Part shown: positions 8,223 to 16,542 of the stretch, piece by piece
Numbering within the stretch: the stretch's first letter is position 1
Layout of the letters: each line of letters opens with the position of its first letter
NCBI RefSeq assembly: GCF_042679565.1
Contig: NZ_JBHTMY010000003.1
Coordinates: 558,001 to 622,000 of the forward strand
Origin: Namhaeicola litoreus
Lineage (GTDB): Bacteria > Bacteroidota > Bacteroidia > Flavobacteriales > Flavobacteriaceae
Reading direction: 5' to 3'
DNA: 64,000 bases
Position numbers and translations under genes: made by a program
Notes under the pieces: generated by a model
What the model saw: only the letters and a program-made list of their open reading frames with translations
Told to the model about the DNA's origin: nothing
The model's database searches: none

Positions 8223-8682
8223 TTTTTGAAGAACCGGCATTGGCTTGTTTTCGCTTGTATTCATCTAATAACCTTCTATTAAATTCGTGCTCAGCGTGAT
8301 GGAGCTGCAGGATTTTCTTAGAGGAAAGAACGGGTTTTAAATCATTGTAAAGATTCATTTTTAATGAAATCATTTTTTCTTCATTATCCATTAAACTTTT
8401 TAAATAGGATTCTGCTTCCTTTTCAGTAATAGAATCAAATCCTCCTTTTTCGTTGATAGCTTTTTTTACAGTTTTATAACTTTGAATTTTAACTGCATGC
8501 GTTTTGTCTTCGTATTTATTGTAAATAGGCCAAAATTTTTCAGCTTCACTTTTTGTCAAATTCAATTGTTCGGTTAAATAGGCCGTTTTAAAAGCTTTTA
8601 ATTTTTCGTGTTTGTTTTCTTGACTTATTACAGTCAGGGGTAAAAGCAAAACAATAAATAAAGTTAAAATACTTATTTTCAT
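8215..8682 (-). CDS. Secreted Spy-like helical sensor protein
   Basis: A 155-residue exported protein. Residues 1-20 form a signal peptide ending VISQ. The mature part is all helical and highly charged, with a motif LTEQLNLTKSEAEKFWPIYNKYEDK that resembles the LTxxQ/Spy-CpxP pattern of periplasmic chaperones and stress sensors. Its start overlaps the stop of the upstream membrane protein by 4 bases (8679-8682), which in turn overlaps the ECF sigma gene, so all three are one operon. This suggests a periplasmic input or output of that sigma factor; the role is inferred from position. A related small secreted protein lies at 61325. Confidence 0.75.
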   Translation of the reverse strand: MKISILTLFIVLLLPLTVISQENKHEKLKAFKTAYLTEQLNLTKSEAEKFWPIYNKYEDKTHAVKIQSYKTVKKAINEKGGFDSITEKEAESYLKSLMDNEEKMISLKMNLYNDLKPVLSSKKILQLHHAEHEFNRRLLDEYKRKQANAGSSKIK

Positions 8683-9269
8683 GGTTCTTCTTGAATTATA
8701 ATGTCTTCTAAATCTTCTTCTGCTAAATAATCGGCAATTTCGCCGTTAAAACTGAATGAATTAAGGTTAAGTGTTAAATCATCATAAGTATCTACAATTT
8801 CTGAGCTCGTCAAAACTCCTGCATTATCGTCAAACCAACTTTCTAAATCTTTCATGCTTATTTCAACTTGCGACTCAGCATTATTTTCTGAACTCAATAA
8901 ATTTCCGATTGCCAAAATTAAAAAAAGAGAGGCAGCTATCGCCGAAAAATAGAATATCCTCGATTTTATTTGTTCAACATATGCTTTTGGTTGAGGGATC
9001 TTAACTTCAAAATTTTCAAAATAATTTTCGGGTACTGTAAAACTATTGTTATGAGCAGATTTCTTTATCAGATCTAAAGGTTGGAGCTCGGTCAATTCAA
9101 AATAATTTTCTGGTACAATATATCCAGATTCTTTTGGTAACAATACTTTGTCTTTTCCATTATCTAAAGAAATGTAAGCTTCTAAGTTCTCAAAATAATT
9201 GTCTGGAACTCGGAAGCCTTGCTTTTTTTCTTTCAAGAATTTTAGTATGTCAGCCCCAGATTTGTTCAT
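8679..9269 (-). CDS. Single-pass membrane protein with VPENYFE repeats, candidate anti-sigma factor
   Basis: A 196-residue protein encoded directly after an ECF sigma factor, with start and stop overlapping by 4 bases. The N-terminal 100 residues contain three copies of a short repeat: RVPDNYFENLE (20-30), IVPENYFELTE (46-56) and TVPENYFENFE (78-88). A hydrophobic segment at about 106-122 predicts one membrane crossing, and the remaining tail is very acidic. N-terminal cytoplasmic repeats plus one transmembrane helix next to a sigma factor is the layout of an anti-sigma factor, but no zinc anti-sigma motif is present. The role is therefore inference. Confidence 0.7.
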   Translation of the reverse strand: MNKSGADILKFLKEKKQGFRVPDNYFENLEAYISLDNGKDKVLLPKESGYIVPENYFELTELQPLDLIKKSAHNNSFTVPENYFENFEVKIPQPKAYVEQIKSRIFYFSAIAASLFLILAIGNLLSSENNAESQVEISMKDLESWFDDNAGVLTSSEIVDTYDDLTLNLNSFSFNGEIADYLAEEDLEDIIIQEEP

Positions 9270-9802
9270 TCTTCAAAGTATTTTTCTATTTTTTTTCGAG
9301 CTTGGTGGTACGAAGCTTTTAAGGCACCCACTGAGGTTTCTAATATTTCACTCATATCTTCGTATTTAATTTCGTCGAAGTAGCGCATATTAAAAACGAT
9401 TTGCTGTTTTTGTGGTAAAAGCGCGATGGCTTTTTGCAACTTTATTTGCAACTCATCTCCATCAAAGTACGGATCATCCTCTAATTGTTCAACCCTTTTC
9501 ATCTGCAGCATTTCCGGACTTGCATTTAACATCCTCGCCTTGGTATTTAAAAAGTTAATGGCTTCATTTGTAGCAATTCTATACATCCAAGAATAAATCT
9601 TACTATCTCCTTTAAAATTTGCAATACTTTTAAATACTTTTAAAAAAGTATTTTGCAGTACATCGTCCGCATCGTCATGATTAATCACAATCTTTCGGAT
9701 ATGCCAATACAAACGCTTTTTATGCGTTTGAACTAAATCTTTAAATGCCAGCTCCTGCGTTTCGTTATTTTTGAGCCGTTCTACCAATAAAGCTTCTTCC
9801 AA
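9266..9802 (-). CDS. ECF-type RNA polymerase sigma factor
   Basis: Sigma-70 family, extracytoplasmic-function group, 178 residues. Region 2 spans about 20-90 and includes the core-binding and -10-melting motif DDADDVLQNTFLKVFKSI and the sequence YSWMYRIATNEAINFLN. Region 4 is a C-terminal helix-turn-helix (YFDEIKYEDMSEILETSVGA followed by LKASYHQARKKIEKYF). Its stop overlaps the start of the membrane protein at 9269, so the two are translated together. It would recruit RNA polymerase to an envelope-related regulon. A second ECF sigma gene lies at 35126. Confidence 0.93.
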   Translation of the reverse strand: MEEALLVERLKNNETQELAFKDLVQTHKKRLYWHIRKIVINHDDADDVLQNTFLKVFKSIANFKGDSKIYSWMYRIATNEAINFLNTKARMLNASPEMLQMKRVEQLEDDPYFDGDELQIKLQKAIALLPQKQQIVFNMRYFDEIKYEDMSEILETSVGALKASYHQARKKIEKYFEE

Positions 9803-9876
9803 AACTACTGTTTAATCTTTTGACAATCATTTGATCAAAAGGTTTAAAACATCAAAGTTAAAAAAATGAAATTTGA

Positions 9877-12333
9877 TTAAAGCGACATACTCACTTTAAC
9901 ATTTAAAATGCGCGGACTTAAATAATTAGGAATAGCAAACGATTGATTTGAAGAAACATCCGTGACCCATGTATTGCTAATTGTATTCTGGGCATCGAAC
10001 ATATTAAACACTTCTATTCCTGCTGATAACGATTTAAAACTTCTTAACCATTGTTCTTTGGAGGGCGTATTGATATCTTTGAAAACATATGAAATTCCTA
10101 AATCTGCTCTAAAATAATCCTTTAATCTGTTTTGATAATCATATGGGTCTGCATAACTAGGAGAACCTCCAGGAACACCGGTATTATAAACAGTATTTAA
10201 ATACATTTTAATATTGGGAATTGCTGGAATATAATCCTGAAAAAGTAGGGCAAATTTTAACCTCTGATCTGTAGGTCTTGATATATAACCTCTATTTTCT
10301 ATGTTTTCTTCGGTTTTGAGATAGCCAAAACTAAACCAAGATTCGGTGCCTTGAACAAATTCTCCGTTCAATCTCATTTCAAAGCCTGTTGCGTAAGCTG
10401 TTGCATTATTTTTTGCACGATATCTAATTCTTACATTGTCTATGGTAAATGGATTAACCTCTGTTAATTTCTTATAAAAGGCCTCTGTTGTCAATTTAAA
10501 CGGTCTATTCCACATTGTAAAACTGTAATCATTACCGAGAATTATTTGTACAGATTTTTGAGCTTTGACCTCAGGATGAACGATACCTAATGAATCTCTC
10601 ATTTCTCTGTAAAAAGGAGGTTGTTGATAAACACCACCAGCAACTCTAAACAGCATATCACTTTGCCAATTGGGTTTCCAAGTTAATTGAGCTCTCGGAC
10701 TAAAAACAGTCTGACTTACCTGAGATAATCCTTGGCCTGATACAATCCAATGTTGAGCCCGAATACCTATGTTGTACCAAAATTGTTGATCCTGAATAAA
10801 AAACTGATCACTGAGTTGAACAAAACCTAATATCCTCTGGGTATTTACATCGTTAAAAGCCCGAACGTTTTGATAAGGTACTATAGGGCTTATATAGGGA
10901 GTATAGGGCTCGTCATTTCCCGGGAAACGATTTGGTGGTCTAACAGCAAAACCCGCGGAATCAATCATTTGCCATTCAATAACTCGGTCATTAAAATCCT
11001 CATTTTGATATTTTATTCCAAGTTCTAATAATCGATTGTTTTTTCTGTAATTCAGTTTTGCCTGAAAATTAGAAATGTTAGCTTCCAGTTCATTTCTTGC
11101 ATGGTCTTGCTGAGTGCCAATTGACTGAATAAAATCAGTATTTCCAAAATCATCAGATCCCAGATCTGTGTTTACATCTCCAATGCCATATGCTGCAATA
11201 ATGTCGTAATATTCTTGCTCACGAGTGTAGTAAGCGGATGTCGTTAGCTCGAGAGAAAGTGTTTCATTGAAGGCATAGGTTCCTTTTAAGGCACCTGAAA
11301 GCGTTTGATAGTTGTCTTCTTCTTTGCCTTCATAATCTACAATAACTGCCACAGGATTCAACAATGTACCGAAATTAGTTTTTCTGGTAAAAGGCGTAAA
11401 ATTATAATCATTCAAACTCGCGGTTCCCAAAAATTCCATCGAAAATTTCTCTGAAAAGCGATAGGTAATAAATGACTGGAAATCTGTAAAAGCTGGGTTA
11501 AAATTAGACCGGGTGTCGTTTTGATCTACAAATAAACTGTTATTTCTATACCTAGCTCCAACCATAATTTGCATATTATTATTCAAGGCAAGTCCTTCGA
11601 TGGTTGCTCCAAAACCTAAAAGACTAGCGTCGAATTGTAGCCCAAACTTTTCAGGTTTTCGGTATGTAATGTCTAAAACGGATGACAATTTATCTCCGTA
11701 TTTAGCCTGAAAACCTCCTGCGGAAAATTTGACATTTTGGGTCATTTGAGAATTTACTATACTCAAACCCTCTTGTTGACCAGACCGAATCAAGAAAGGC
11801 TTATAAACTTCAATTCCATTGATATAAATAAGATTTTCATCAAAGCTACCACCACGCACGTTGTATTGAGTGCTCAGTTCATTATTAAAATTAACGCCAG
11901 GTAAAGTTTTTAAAATACTTTCAACACCTTGATTCGCACCTGGTGTATTTTTTATGGTTTCCGTTTTGACTGTTACATTACCTTGAATTTCGTCCCTTTT
12001 ATCTTTGACTATAACTTCTTGAATTTCTTCTGATTTATATACTAGAGTGGGAGAAAACTCAATTTCTTCACCAGGCCTAAGTCTAAATTCATATTGCAAT
12101 TTTTTATAACCAACGTGGCTAAAATTTAATAGAATTTGACTATTCGACGGGACCAAAATCTCATAATAACCTTCCGTATTAGTAACCACCCCTTTAGACC
12201 TGTAGAAAACGGAGACGTTTTCTACAGGGTTTCCACTTTCATTAGATACAAAACCTTTAATGACCGTAGATTGAGCCCAGTTTTCAAAAAAGAATAAAGT
12301 AAAGAAAAATAAAATGGCAATTTGTGTTTTCAA
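9877..12333 (-). CDS. TonB-dependent outer membrane receptor
   Basis: Outer-membrane beta-barrel that imports a substrate using energy from TonB. It has 818 residues: signal peptide (1-20, NWAQ), a carboxypeptidase-regulatory-like domain of the kind common in Bacteroidetes (about 23-105, KGFVSNESGNPVENVSVFY), a plug domain (about 120-225, with LKTLPGVNFNNELSTQYNVR and GGSFDENLIYINGIEV), then the barrel ending in VKVSMSL with a terminal aromatic/hydrophobic pattern. There is no SusD partner, so glycan import is not indicated. It begins 2 bases after the stop of the M23 peptidase gene, and the two form an operon. The substrate is unknown. Confidence 0.93.
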   Translation of the reverse strand: MKTQIAILFFFTLFFFENWAQSTVIKGFVSNESGNPVENVSVFYRSKGVVTNTEGYYEILVPSNSQILLNFSHVGYKKLQYEFRLRPGEEIEFSPTLVYKSEEIQEVIVKDKRDEIQGNVTVKTETIKNTPGANQGVESILKTLPGVNFNNELSTQYNVRGGSFDENLIYINGIEVYKPFLIRSGQQEGLSIVNSQMTQNVKFSAGGFQAKYGDKLSSVLDITYRKPEKFGLQFDASLLGFGATIEGLALNNNMQIMVGARYRNNSLFVDQNDTRSNFNPAFTDFQSFITYRFSEKFSMEFLGTASLNDYNFTPFTRKTNFGTLLNPVAVIVDYEGKEEDNYQTLSGALKGTYAFNETLSLELTTSAYYTREQEYYDIIAAYGIGDVNTDLGSDDFGNTDFIQSIGTQQDHARNELEANISNFQAKLNYRKNNRLLELGIKYQNEDFNDRVIEWQMIDSAGFAVRPPNRFPGNDEPYTPYISPIVPYQNVRAFNDVNTQRILGFVQLSDQFFIQDQQFWYNIGIRAQHWIVSGQGLSQVSQTVFSPRAQLTWKPNWQSDMLFRVAGGVYQQPPFYREMRDSLGIVHPEVKAQKSVQIILGNDYSFTMWNRPFKLTTEAFYKKLTEVNPFTIDNVRIRYRAKNNATAYATGFEMRLNGEFVQGTESWFSFGYLKTEENIENRGYISRPTDQRLKFALLFQDYIPAIPNIKMYLNTVYNTGVPGGSPSYADPYDYQNRLKDYFRADLGISYVFKDINTPSKEQWLRSFKSLSAGIEVFNMFDAQNTISNTWVTDVSSNQSFAIPNYLSPRILNVKVSMSL

Positions 12334-12335
12334 GC

Positions 12336-14030
12336 CTAATCCTTTTTTGTGAATGTGGCACTAAAGGTAGCCGAATTATTCACATTGTCGATTACTTTAA
12401 GGGTTAAATTATAGTTGTCCTCATCCCAGGTTCTGTCGTTTAAGTCGTAAACAAGCCTACCGGTTTTAGGGTCATATTCAAATAGAGCAAATTTACCGTT
12501 AATTTCACCTCGATATGATTTAATCCCTGAGTCTTTATCAGAAATCTTAAAGACAATCGTGCTTTGTCTGTTCAAAACTTGTTGATCTTTAATATTTACC
12601 GGTGTAATTATTGGATCATTGGTGTCTTGCATTAGTTTATAGTCGCCTAATTCGTTGTTTTTTGCTGTGAGCCAATCTCCTTTTCTGTAGGATTTTTGAT
12701 AATAGAATTTGTTGAAATTCTTTCTGGCGATATACATCTGTTTAAGGTCTTCTTCACTATAATTTTTAATATTAAAAGACATAGTGAAATCTCCATGAAT
12801 TGGAACGGATGAATTGTGGAAACTCGCTATACCATCTTCAAATTTGTAATCAAAAAACAGGTCTTTATAAAAAATATCTTTTGGAAAGAAAGCTTTCACC
12901 AGACTATCGTTAATCTCGTTTTGCTTTGCCGCCTGGAAATAATAAGGTGTAATTTTTTCTTTTTTCTTTTTAATAATGGAGTCTTTTTTACCAACTATTT
13001 TTAACAACAAATCGGTTTGGTTTCCTTTAAAGTCAAAAGCAGATATTTTTACATTATATTCTGTACTGTCTTTGATAAAAAGATATCCATCGTTAACTAA
13101 ATTTTGATAAACACTGAGATGGGTATTTGGCTCTTTGAAGCATTTAATCACTCTTTGTTTTTTTTGATCATATCGTTCGAAATCAAAAAAATTATTGATA
13201 TATCTCGACTCAGAAAAAGAAAATGAATTTACTGTATATTGAAATATTTTTTTATTATTTACCTCCATTTCTAAATTGTAGATACCATTATTATTAATGG
13301 CGCCATCTTGTCTATCCGTTACATTAACGCCTAACCCAATTTTTCCATAAGCGTAAATGGTATTGGCGTCTAGATTACCCAAATTATTAGGTTTGAGTAC
13401 CAGTTCAATTTGATCGGTAATTTGATTAACATGAGAACTATCATTGATAGCATAGGCTATGGCATTCTTAAAAATAGGTGATTTGTGATCAGGAATGGAA
13501 ATACCAAAAAGCAATGGGTTATGTGGTTCTGCTTTGGAATTTCTTATTTCATAATGGAGATGGGGTCCACCTGAACTTCCGCTATTTCCGCTATATGCAA
13601 TTAATTCTCCTTTGCTTACAGAAAGTTCATTTGCTTGAGGGTATAACTGAACTTCATAACTTTCCATGGAATATTGTTGTTTTTTGACATAATCTTGAAT
13701 TGCTGGGGAAAATTCTCTTAAATGACCATAAACGGTAGTATAACCATTAGGATGAGTTACATAGAGCGCCTTACCGTAACTCCAATGAGCTACATTTATT
13801 CTGGAAATATATCCTTCGGCCGAAGCAACAACTTTCAGTCCTTGAACTTGCTGGGTTTTAATATCTAACCCTCCGTGAAAATGGTTTGATCTGAGTTCAC
13901 CAAAAGTTCCTGATAGTACTAATGGTATCTCTAAAGGATTAATAAAATAGTCTTTAGGATAGTTTTGTTGGCCAAAACTATGGTAAATAAAAAAGACCAT
14001 AAAAAAAACGGGGGAGAGCTGTTTAGTCAT
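12336..14030 (-). CDS. M23 family metallopeptidase
   Basis: Exported zinc endopeptidase of the LytM/M23 family, which acts on peptidoglycan cross-bridges or related peptides. It has 564 residues with a signal peptide at 1-20. The catalytic domain is N-terminal (about 35-185): zinc ligands His52 and Asp56 in HFHGGLD, and the HxH motif at 157-159 in GGPHLHYEI, are all present, so it should be active. The remaining 370 residues are beta-rich and unassigned, with a C-terminal Ig-like segment (DNVNNSATFSATFTKKD). It is the first gene of the operon with the TonB receptor. Confidence 0.92.
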   Translation of the reverse strand: MTKQLSPVFFMVFFIYHSFGQQNYPKDYFINPLEIPLVLSGTFGELRSNHFHGGLDIKTQQVQGLKVVASAEGYISRINVAHWSYGKALYVTHPNGYTTVYGHLREFSPAIQDYVKKQQYSMESYEVQLYPQANELSVSKGELIAYSGNSGSSGGPHLHYEIRNSKAEPHNPLLFGISIPDHKSPIFKNAIAYAINDSSHVNQITDQIELVLKPNNLGNLDANTIYAYGKIGLGVNVTDRQDGAINNNGIYNLEMEVNNKKIFQYTVNSFSFSESRYINNFFDFERYDQKKQRVIKCFKEPNTHLSVYQNLVNDGYLFIKDSTEYNVKISAFDFKGNQTDLLLKIVGKKDSIIKKKKEKITPYYFQAAKQNEINDSLVKAFFPKDIFYKDLFFDYKFEDGIASFHNSSVPIHGDFTMSFNIKNYSEEDLKQMYIARKNFNKFYYQKSYRKGDWLTAKNNELGDYKLMQDTNDPIITPVNIKDQQVLNRQSTIVFKISDKDSGIKSYRGEINGKFALFEYDPKTGRLVYDLNDRTWDEDNYNLTLKVIDNVNNSATFSATFTKKD

Positions 14031-14133
14031 AATTCGGGCTAAATTAGTAATTAGCCATTAAAAGAAAAAATATTTATTTACTACATTGATTTACAACAGT
14101 GTAACGCAATTTTTTTGTTAAATAAATAAAAGT

Positions 14134-14165
14134 GTTGTATTATTTGAAATGGTATATTAACTTTG
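14134..14165 (+). promoter_or_regulatory. Promoter of the coiled-coil/zapA operon
   Basis: TAACTTTG at 14158-14165 is an exact -7 element; GTTG at 14134-14137, one base off TTTG, is 20 bases upstream. Transcription should begin near 14172. This places an in-frame ATG at 14150 or any start before it outside the message and supports the ATG at 14192 as the true start of the downstream gene. Confidence 0.6.
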
Positions 14166-14191
14166 TTGCATATGTTAGATTCTTTGGTTTG

Positions 14192-14482
14192 ATGAATAAT
14201 TTATCACAATCAGTTGATTTACTGGAAGTCAATGTTTCCAAAATATTATCAAAGCACAATGCTTTGCAGCAATCTTTTGAGAAATTATTGAAGGAGAAAG
14301 AAGATTTACTGATGAAAATTTCTCAACAAGAAAAGGAAATTATTGAGTTGGAGGAAAAATTAGATACATCAAGAATTGCGAATGCAATTGTAGGCAGCAA
14401 AGAAGATAAGCATGTAACCAAACTGAAAATAAACGCCTTGGTTCGTGAAATAGATAAATGTATTGCCCAATTAAGTGAATGA
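14192..14482 (+). CDS. Small coiled-coil protein upstream of zapA
   Basis: A 96-residue cytoplasmic protein starting MNNLSQSVDLLEVN. An open frame extends further upstream, but the promoter at 14134-14165 rules out earlier starts. Residues about 5-65 form a continuous amphipathic helix with heptad spacing (KLLKEKEDLLMKISQQEKE) and the C-terminus is a second helix (LKINALVREIDKCIAQLSE). The zapA start is 7 bases beyond its stop. The size, coiled coil and coupling to zapA suggest a partner of ZapA or a ZapB-like division protein; this is inferred from position. Confidence 0.72.
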   Translation: MNNLSQSVDLLEVNVSKILSKHNALQQSFEKLLKEKEDLLMKISQQEKEIIELEEKLDTSRIANAIVGSKEDKHVTKLKINALVREIDKCIAQLSE

Positions 14483-14489
14483 AGTAGTT

Positions 14490-14783
14490 ATGGACGATAA
14501 GCTTAGGATAAAGGTTACAATTGGAGATAGAGTTTATCCATTGACTATAAAAAATGAAGAAGAGGAAGAAGGGGTGCGAAAAGCGGTTAAAAAAATTAAT
14601 GAACTCGTAAAGAAATTTGAGCAGAATTATGAAATAAGAGACAAGCAAGATGTTTTAGCTATGTGCGCTCTTCAATTTGCTGCAATGAGTGAAGTAAAAA
14701 GTATACATAAAGGTCAAGATACCGTTTATGTCGAAAATAAGTTAAATGAGCTAAATAAGGTTTTGGCGAATCATTTACAATAA
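14490..14783 (+). CDS. zapA: Cell division protein ZapA
   Basis: Cytosolic protein that binds FtsZ and bundles its filaments at mid-cell. It has 97 residues from the ATG at 14490. An in-frame GTG at 14475 overlaps the previous gene and adds five residues, but the ATG is preferred because the conserved part begins at DDKLRIKVTIGDRVYPL. The family pattern is clear: an N-terminal beta strand (KVTIGDRVYPLTIK), the motif EEEEGVRKAVKKINELVKKF and a C-terminal coiled-coil helix. It sits between a coiled-coil gene and a probable 6S RNA; a zapA-6S RNA order is also known from E. coli. Confidence 0.88.
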   Translation: MDDKLRIKVTIGDRVYPLTIKNEEEEEGVRKAVKKINELVKKFEQNYEIRDKQDVLAMCALQFAAMSEVKSIHKGQDTVYVENKLNELNKVLANHLQ

Positions 14784-14799
14784 GTTCTTAAAATACAAC

Positions 14800-14967
14800 A
14801 ATACTGCCTACATTAGTTATTTGTTTGAAAAACTCAACACGATCAATTTAAAAAGGGTGAGTCAGAAGTGCTAAAGCGCGCCATTTTATGGATACTTGAA
14901 TACTTTGTTAACCCTAAACTTGTTTTAATGGAGTTTTATGAACCCCAGGCTAATGTGGGCTTTTTTT
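14800..14967 (+). ncRNA. ssrS: Probable 6S RNA (6S-Flavo type)
   Basis: The gap between zapA and rny can fold into one long rod. GCCTACATTAG at 14806-14816 pairs with CTAATGTGGGC at 14950-14960 (11 pairs, one G-U); AAAACTC at 14829-14835 pairs with GAGTTTT at 14931-14937; AGGGT at 14854-14858 pairs with ACCCT at 14911-14915; the centre can form a small CCAT/ATGG hairpin. The closing stem is followed directly by seven T residues (14961-14967), a good terminator. A long rod with internal loops, about 165 nt, downstream of zapA is the architecture and position of 6S RNA, which binds housekeeping RNA polymerase and copies an open promoter. Exact ends are estimates. Confidence 0.6.
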
Positions 14968-14985
14968 ATACTTAATATTCAAGAA

Positions 14986-16539
14986 ATGGAAACAATTATA
15001 GTTGGGATTATCGCACTGGGATTGGGCTTTTTAATAGCCAAACTCATCGAAAAAAATAGAGCATCAAATACTTTAAAAAACGTACAAGAACAGGCAGCTA
15101 CCATACTCAAAGAAGCAAAAATAGAAGCCGAGGGAATAAAGAAGGATAAAATTTTACAAGCCAAAGAAAAATTTATTGAATTAAAGGCAGAACATGAAAA
15201 AGTCATCCTTGGGCGTGATAAAAAAATCAATGATGCCGAAAAGAGAATACGTGATAAAGAATCGATGGTTTCTCAAGAATTAGATAAAAGCAAAAGATTT
15301 ACCAGATCATTAGAAGATAAAGAAAAGTCGCTTCAACAACGATTAGAATTTATAGAAAAACGCCAATCTGAAATTGATAAATTACACAAAAGCCAGGTTT
15401 TGCAATTAGAGACTATATCTGGTTTATCAGCTGAAGATGCCAAAAAAGAGTTATTGGAAACTTTAAAGGATGAAGCAAAATCTGACGCCATGGCTTTTAT
15501 TCAAGACACTTTGGAAGAGGCAAAATTAACCGCGCAACAAGAGTCTAAAAAAGTTATTCTCAATACAATTCAAAGAATTGGAGTTGAGCAGACAATAGAT
15601 AATTGTGTATCTGTTTTTAACCTAGATAGTGATGAAGTAAAAGGTAGGATTATTGGAAGAGAAGGTAGAAATATCAGAACCTTAGAATCTACTACTGGGG
15701 TTGAAATTATAGTTGATGACACACCTGAGGCCATCATTTTATCTTGTTTTGATCCTGTAAGAAGAGAGATTGCGAGATTGGCTCTACACAAACTTGTAAC
15801 TGATGGTCGTATTCACCCTGCTAGAATTGAAGAAGTAGTTGCAAAAACTGCTAAAGAAGTTGAGCAAGAAATTATTGAGATTGGTAAAAGAACAGTAATT
15901 GATTTGGGCATTAATGGATTACACCCAGAATTGATCAAAACAGTGGGTAGAATGAAGTACCGTTCGAGTTATGGTCAGAATTTATTACAACACTCGAGAG
16001 AAGTAGCCAATCTTTGTTCTGTGATGGCAGCTGAATTAGGATTAAATCCAAAAATTGCCAAAAGGGCTGGTCTTTTACACGACATTGGAAAAGTGCCGGA
16101 TACGGATACAGAACTTCCACACGCAATTCTGGGTATGGAATGGGCAGAAAAATATGGAGAAAAGCCGGATGTTTGCAATGCTATTGGTGCTCACCACGAT
16201 GAGATAGAAATGAAATCGCTTTACGCTCCAATCGTACAAATATGTGATGCGATTTCTGGTGCCAGACCAGGTGCGCGCAGACAAGTTGTCGATTCGTACA
16301 TTCAACGCTTAAAAGAATTGGAAGATCTAGCTTTTAGTTTTCAAGGTGTACAAAAGGCTTACGCCATTCAAGCGGGTAGAGAATTAAGGGTGATCGTAGA
16401 AAGTGAAAGAGTTGATGATACAAAAGCCGCAGAACTTTCTTTTAATATTTCTCAGAAAATCCAAAATGAAATGACGTATCCCGGTCAGGTGAAAATCACT
16501 GTGATTAGGGAGACAAGGGTTGTAAACGTAGCGAAATAG
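14986..16539 (+). CDS. rny: Ribonuclease Y
   Basis: Membrane-anchored endoribonuclease that starts mRNA decay. The start is taken as the ATG at 14986 (METIIVGIIALGLGFLIAKL), giving 517 residues and the usual N-terminal membrane helix; an in-frame ATG at 14938 lies inside the predicted 6S RNA and is rejected. Domains in order: membrane helix (3-20), long coiled coil (about 25-190), KH RNA-binding domain (about 205-270, GRIIGREGRNIRTLESTTGV), HD phosphohydrolase domain (about 320-430, with LLQHSREVANLC and GLLHDIGK supplying metal-binding His/Asp) and the C-terminal RNase Y region. It is convergent with the M20 peptidase, 3 bases apart. Confidence 0.95.
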   Translation: METIIVGIIALGLGFLIAKLIEKNRASNTLKNVQEQAATILKEAKIEAEGIKKDKILQAKEKFIELKAEHEKVILGRDKKINDAEKRIRDKESMVSQELDKSKRFTRSLEDKEKSLQQRLEFIEKRQSEIDKLHKSQVLQLETISGLSAEDAKKELLETLKDEAKSDAMAFIQDTLEEAKLTAQQESKKVILNTIQRIGVEQTIDNCVSVFNLDSDEVKGRIIGREGRNIRTLESTTGVEIIVDDTPEAIILSCFDPVRREIARLALHKLVTDGRIHPARIEEVVAKTAKEVEQEIIEIGKRTVIDLGINGLHPELIKTVGRMKYRSSYGQNLLQHSREVANLCSVMAAELGLNPKIAKRAGLLHDIGKVPDTDTELPHAILGMEWAEKYGEKPDVCNAIGAHHDEIEMKSLYAPIVQICDAISGARPGARRQVVDSYIQRLKELEDLAFSFQGVQKAYAIQAGRELRVIVESERVDDTKAAELSFNISQKIQNEMTYPGQVKITVIRETRVVNVAK

Positions 16540-16542
16540 TTT

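Noticed and set aside
9011..9215. Short DNA repeats as a CRISPR-like array
   Set aside because: They are three copies of the coding repeat VPENYFE within one protein, differ at synonymous sites and have irregular spacing.
14132..14191. Earlier start for the coiled-coil gene upstream of zapA
   Set aside because: The -7 element TAACTTTG at 14158-14165 lies inside this stretch, so it would not be in the message.
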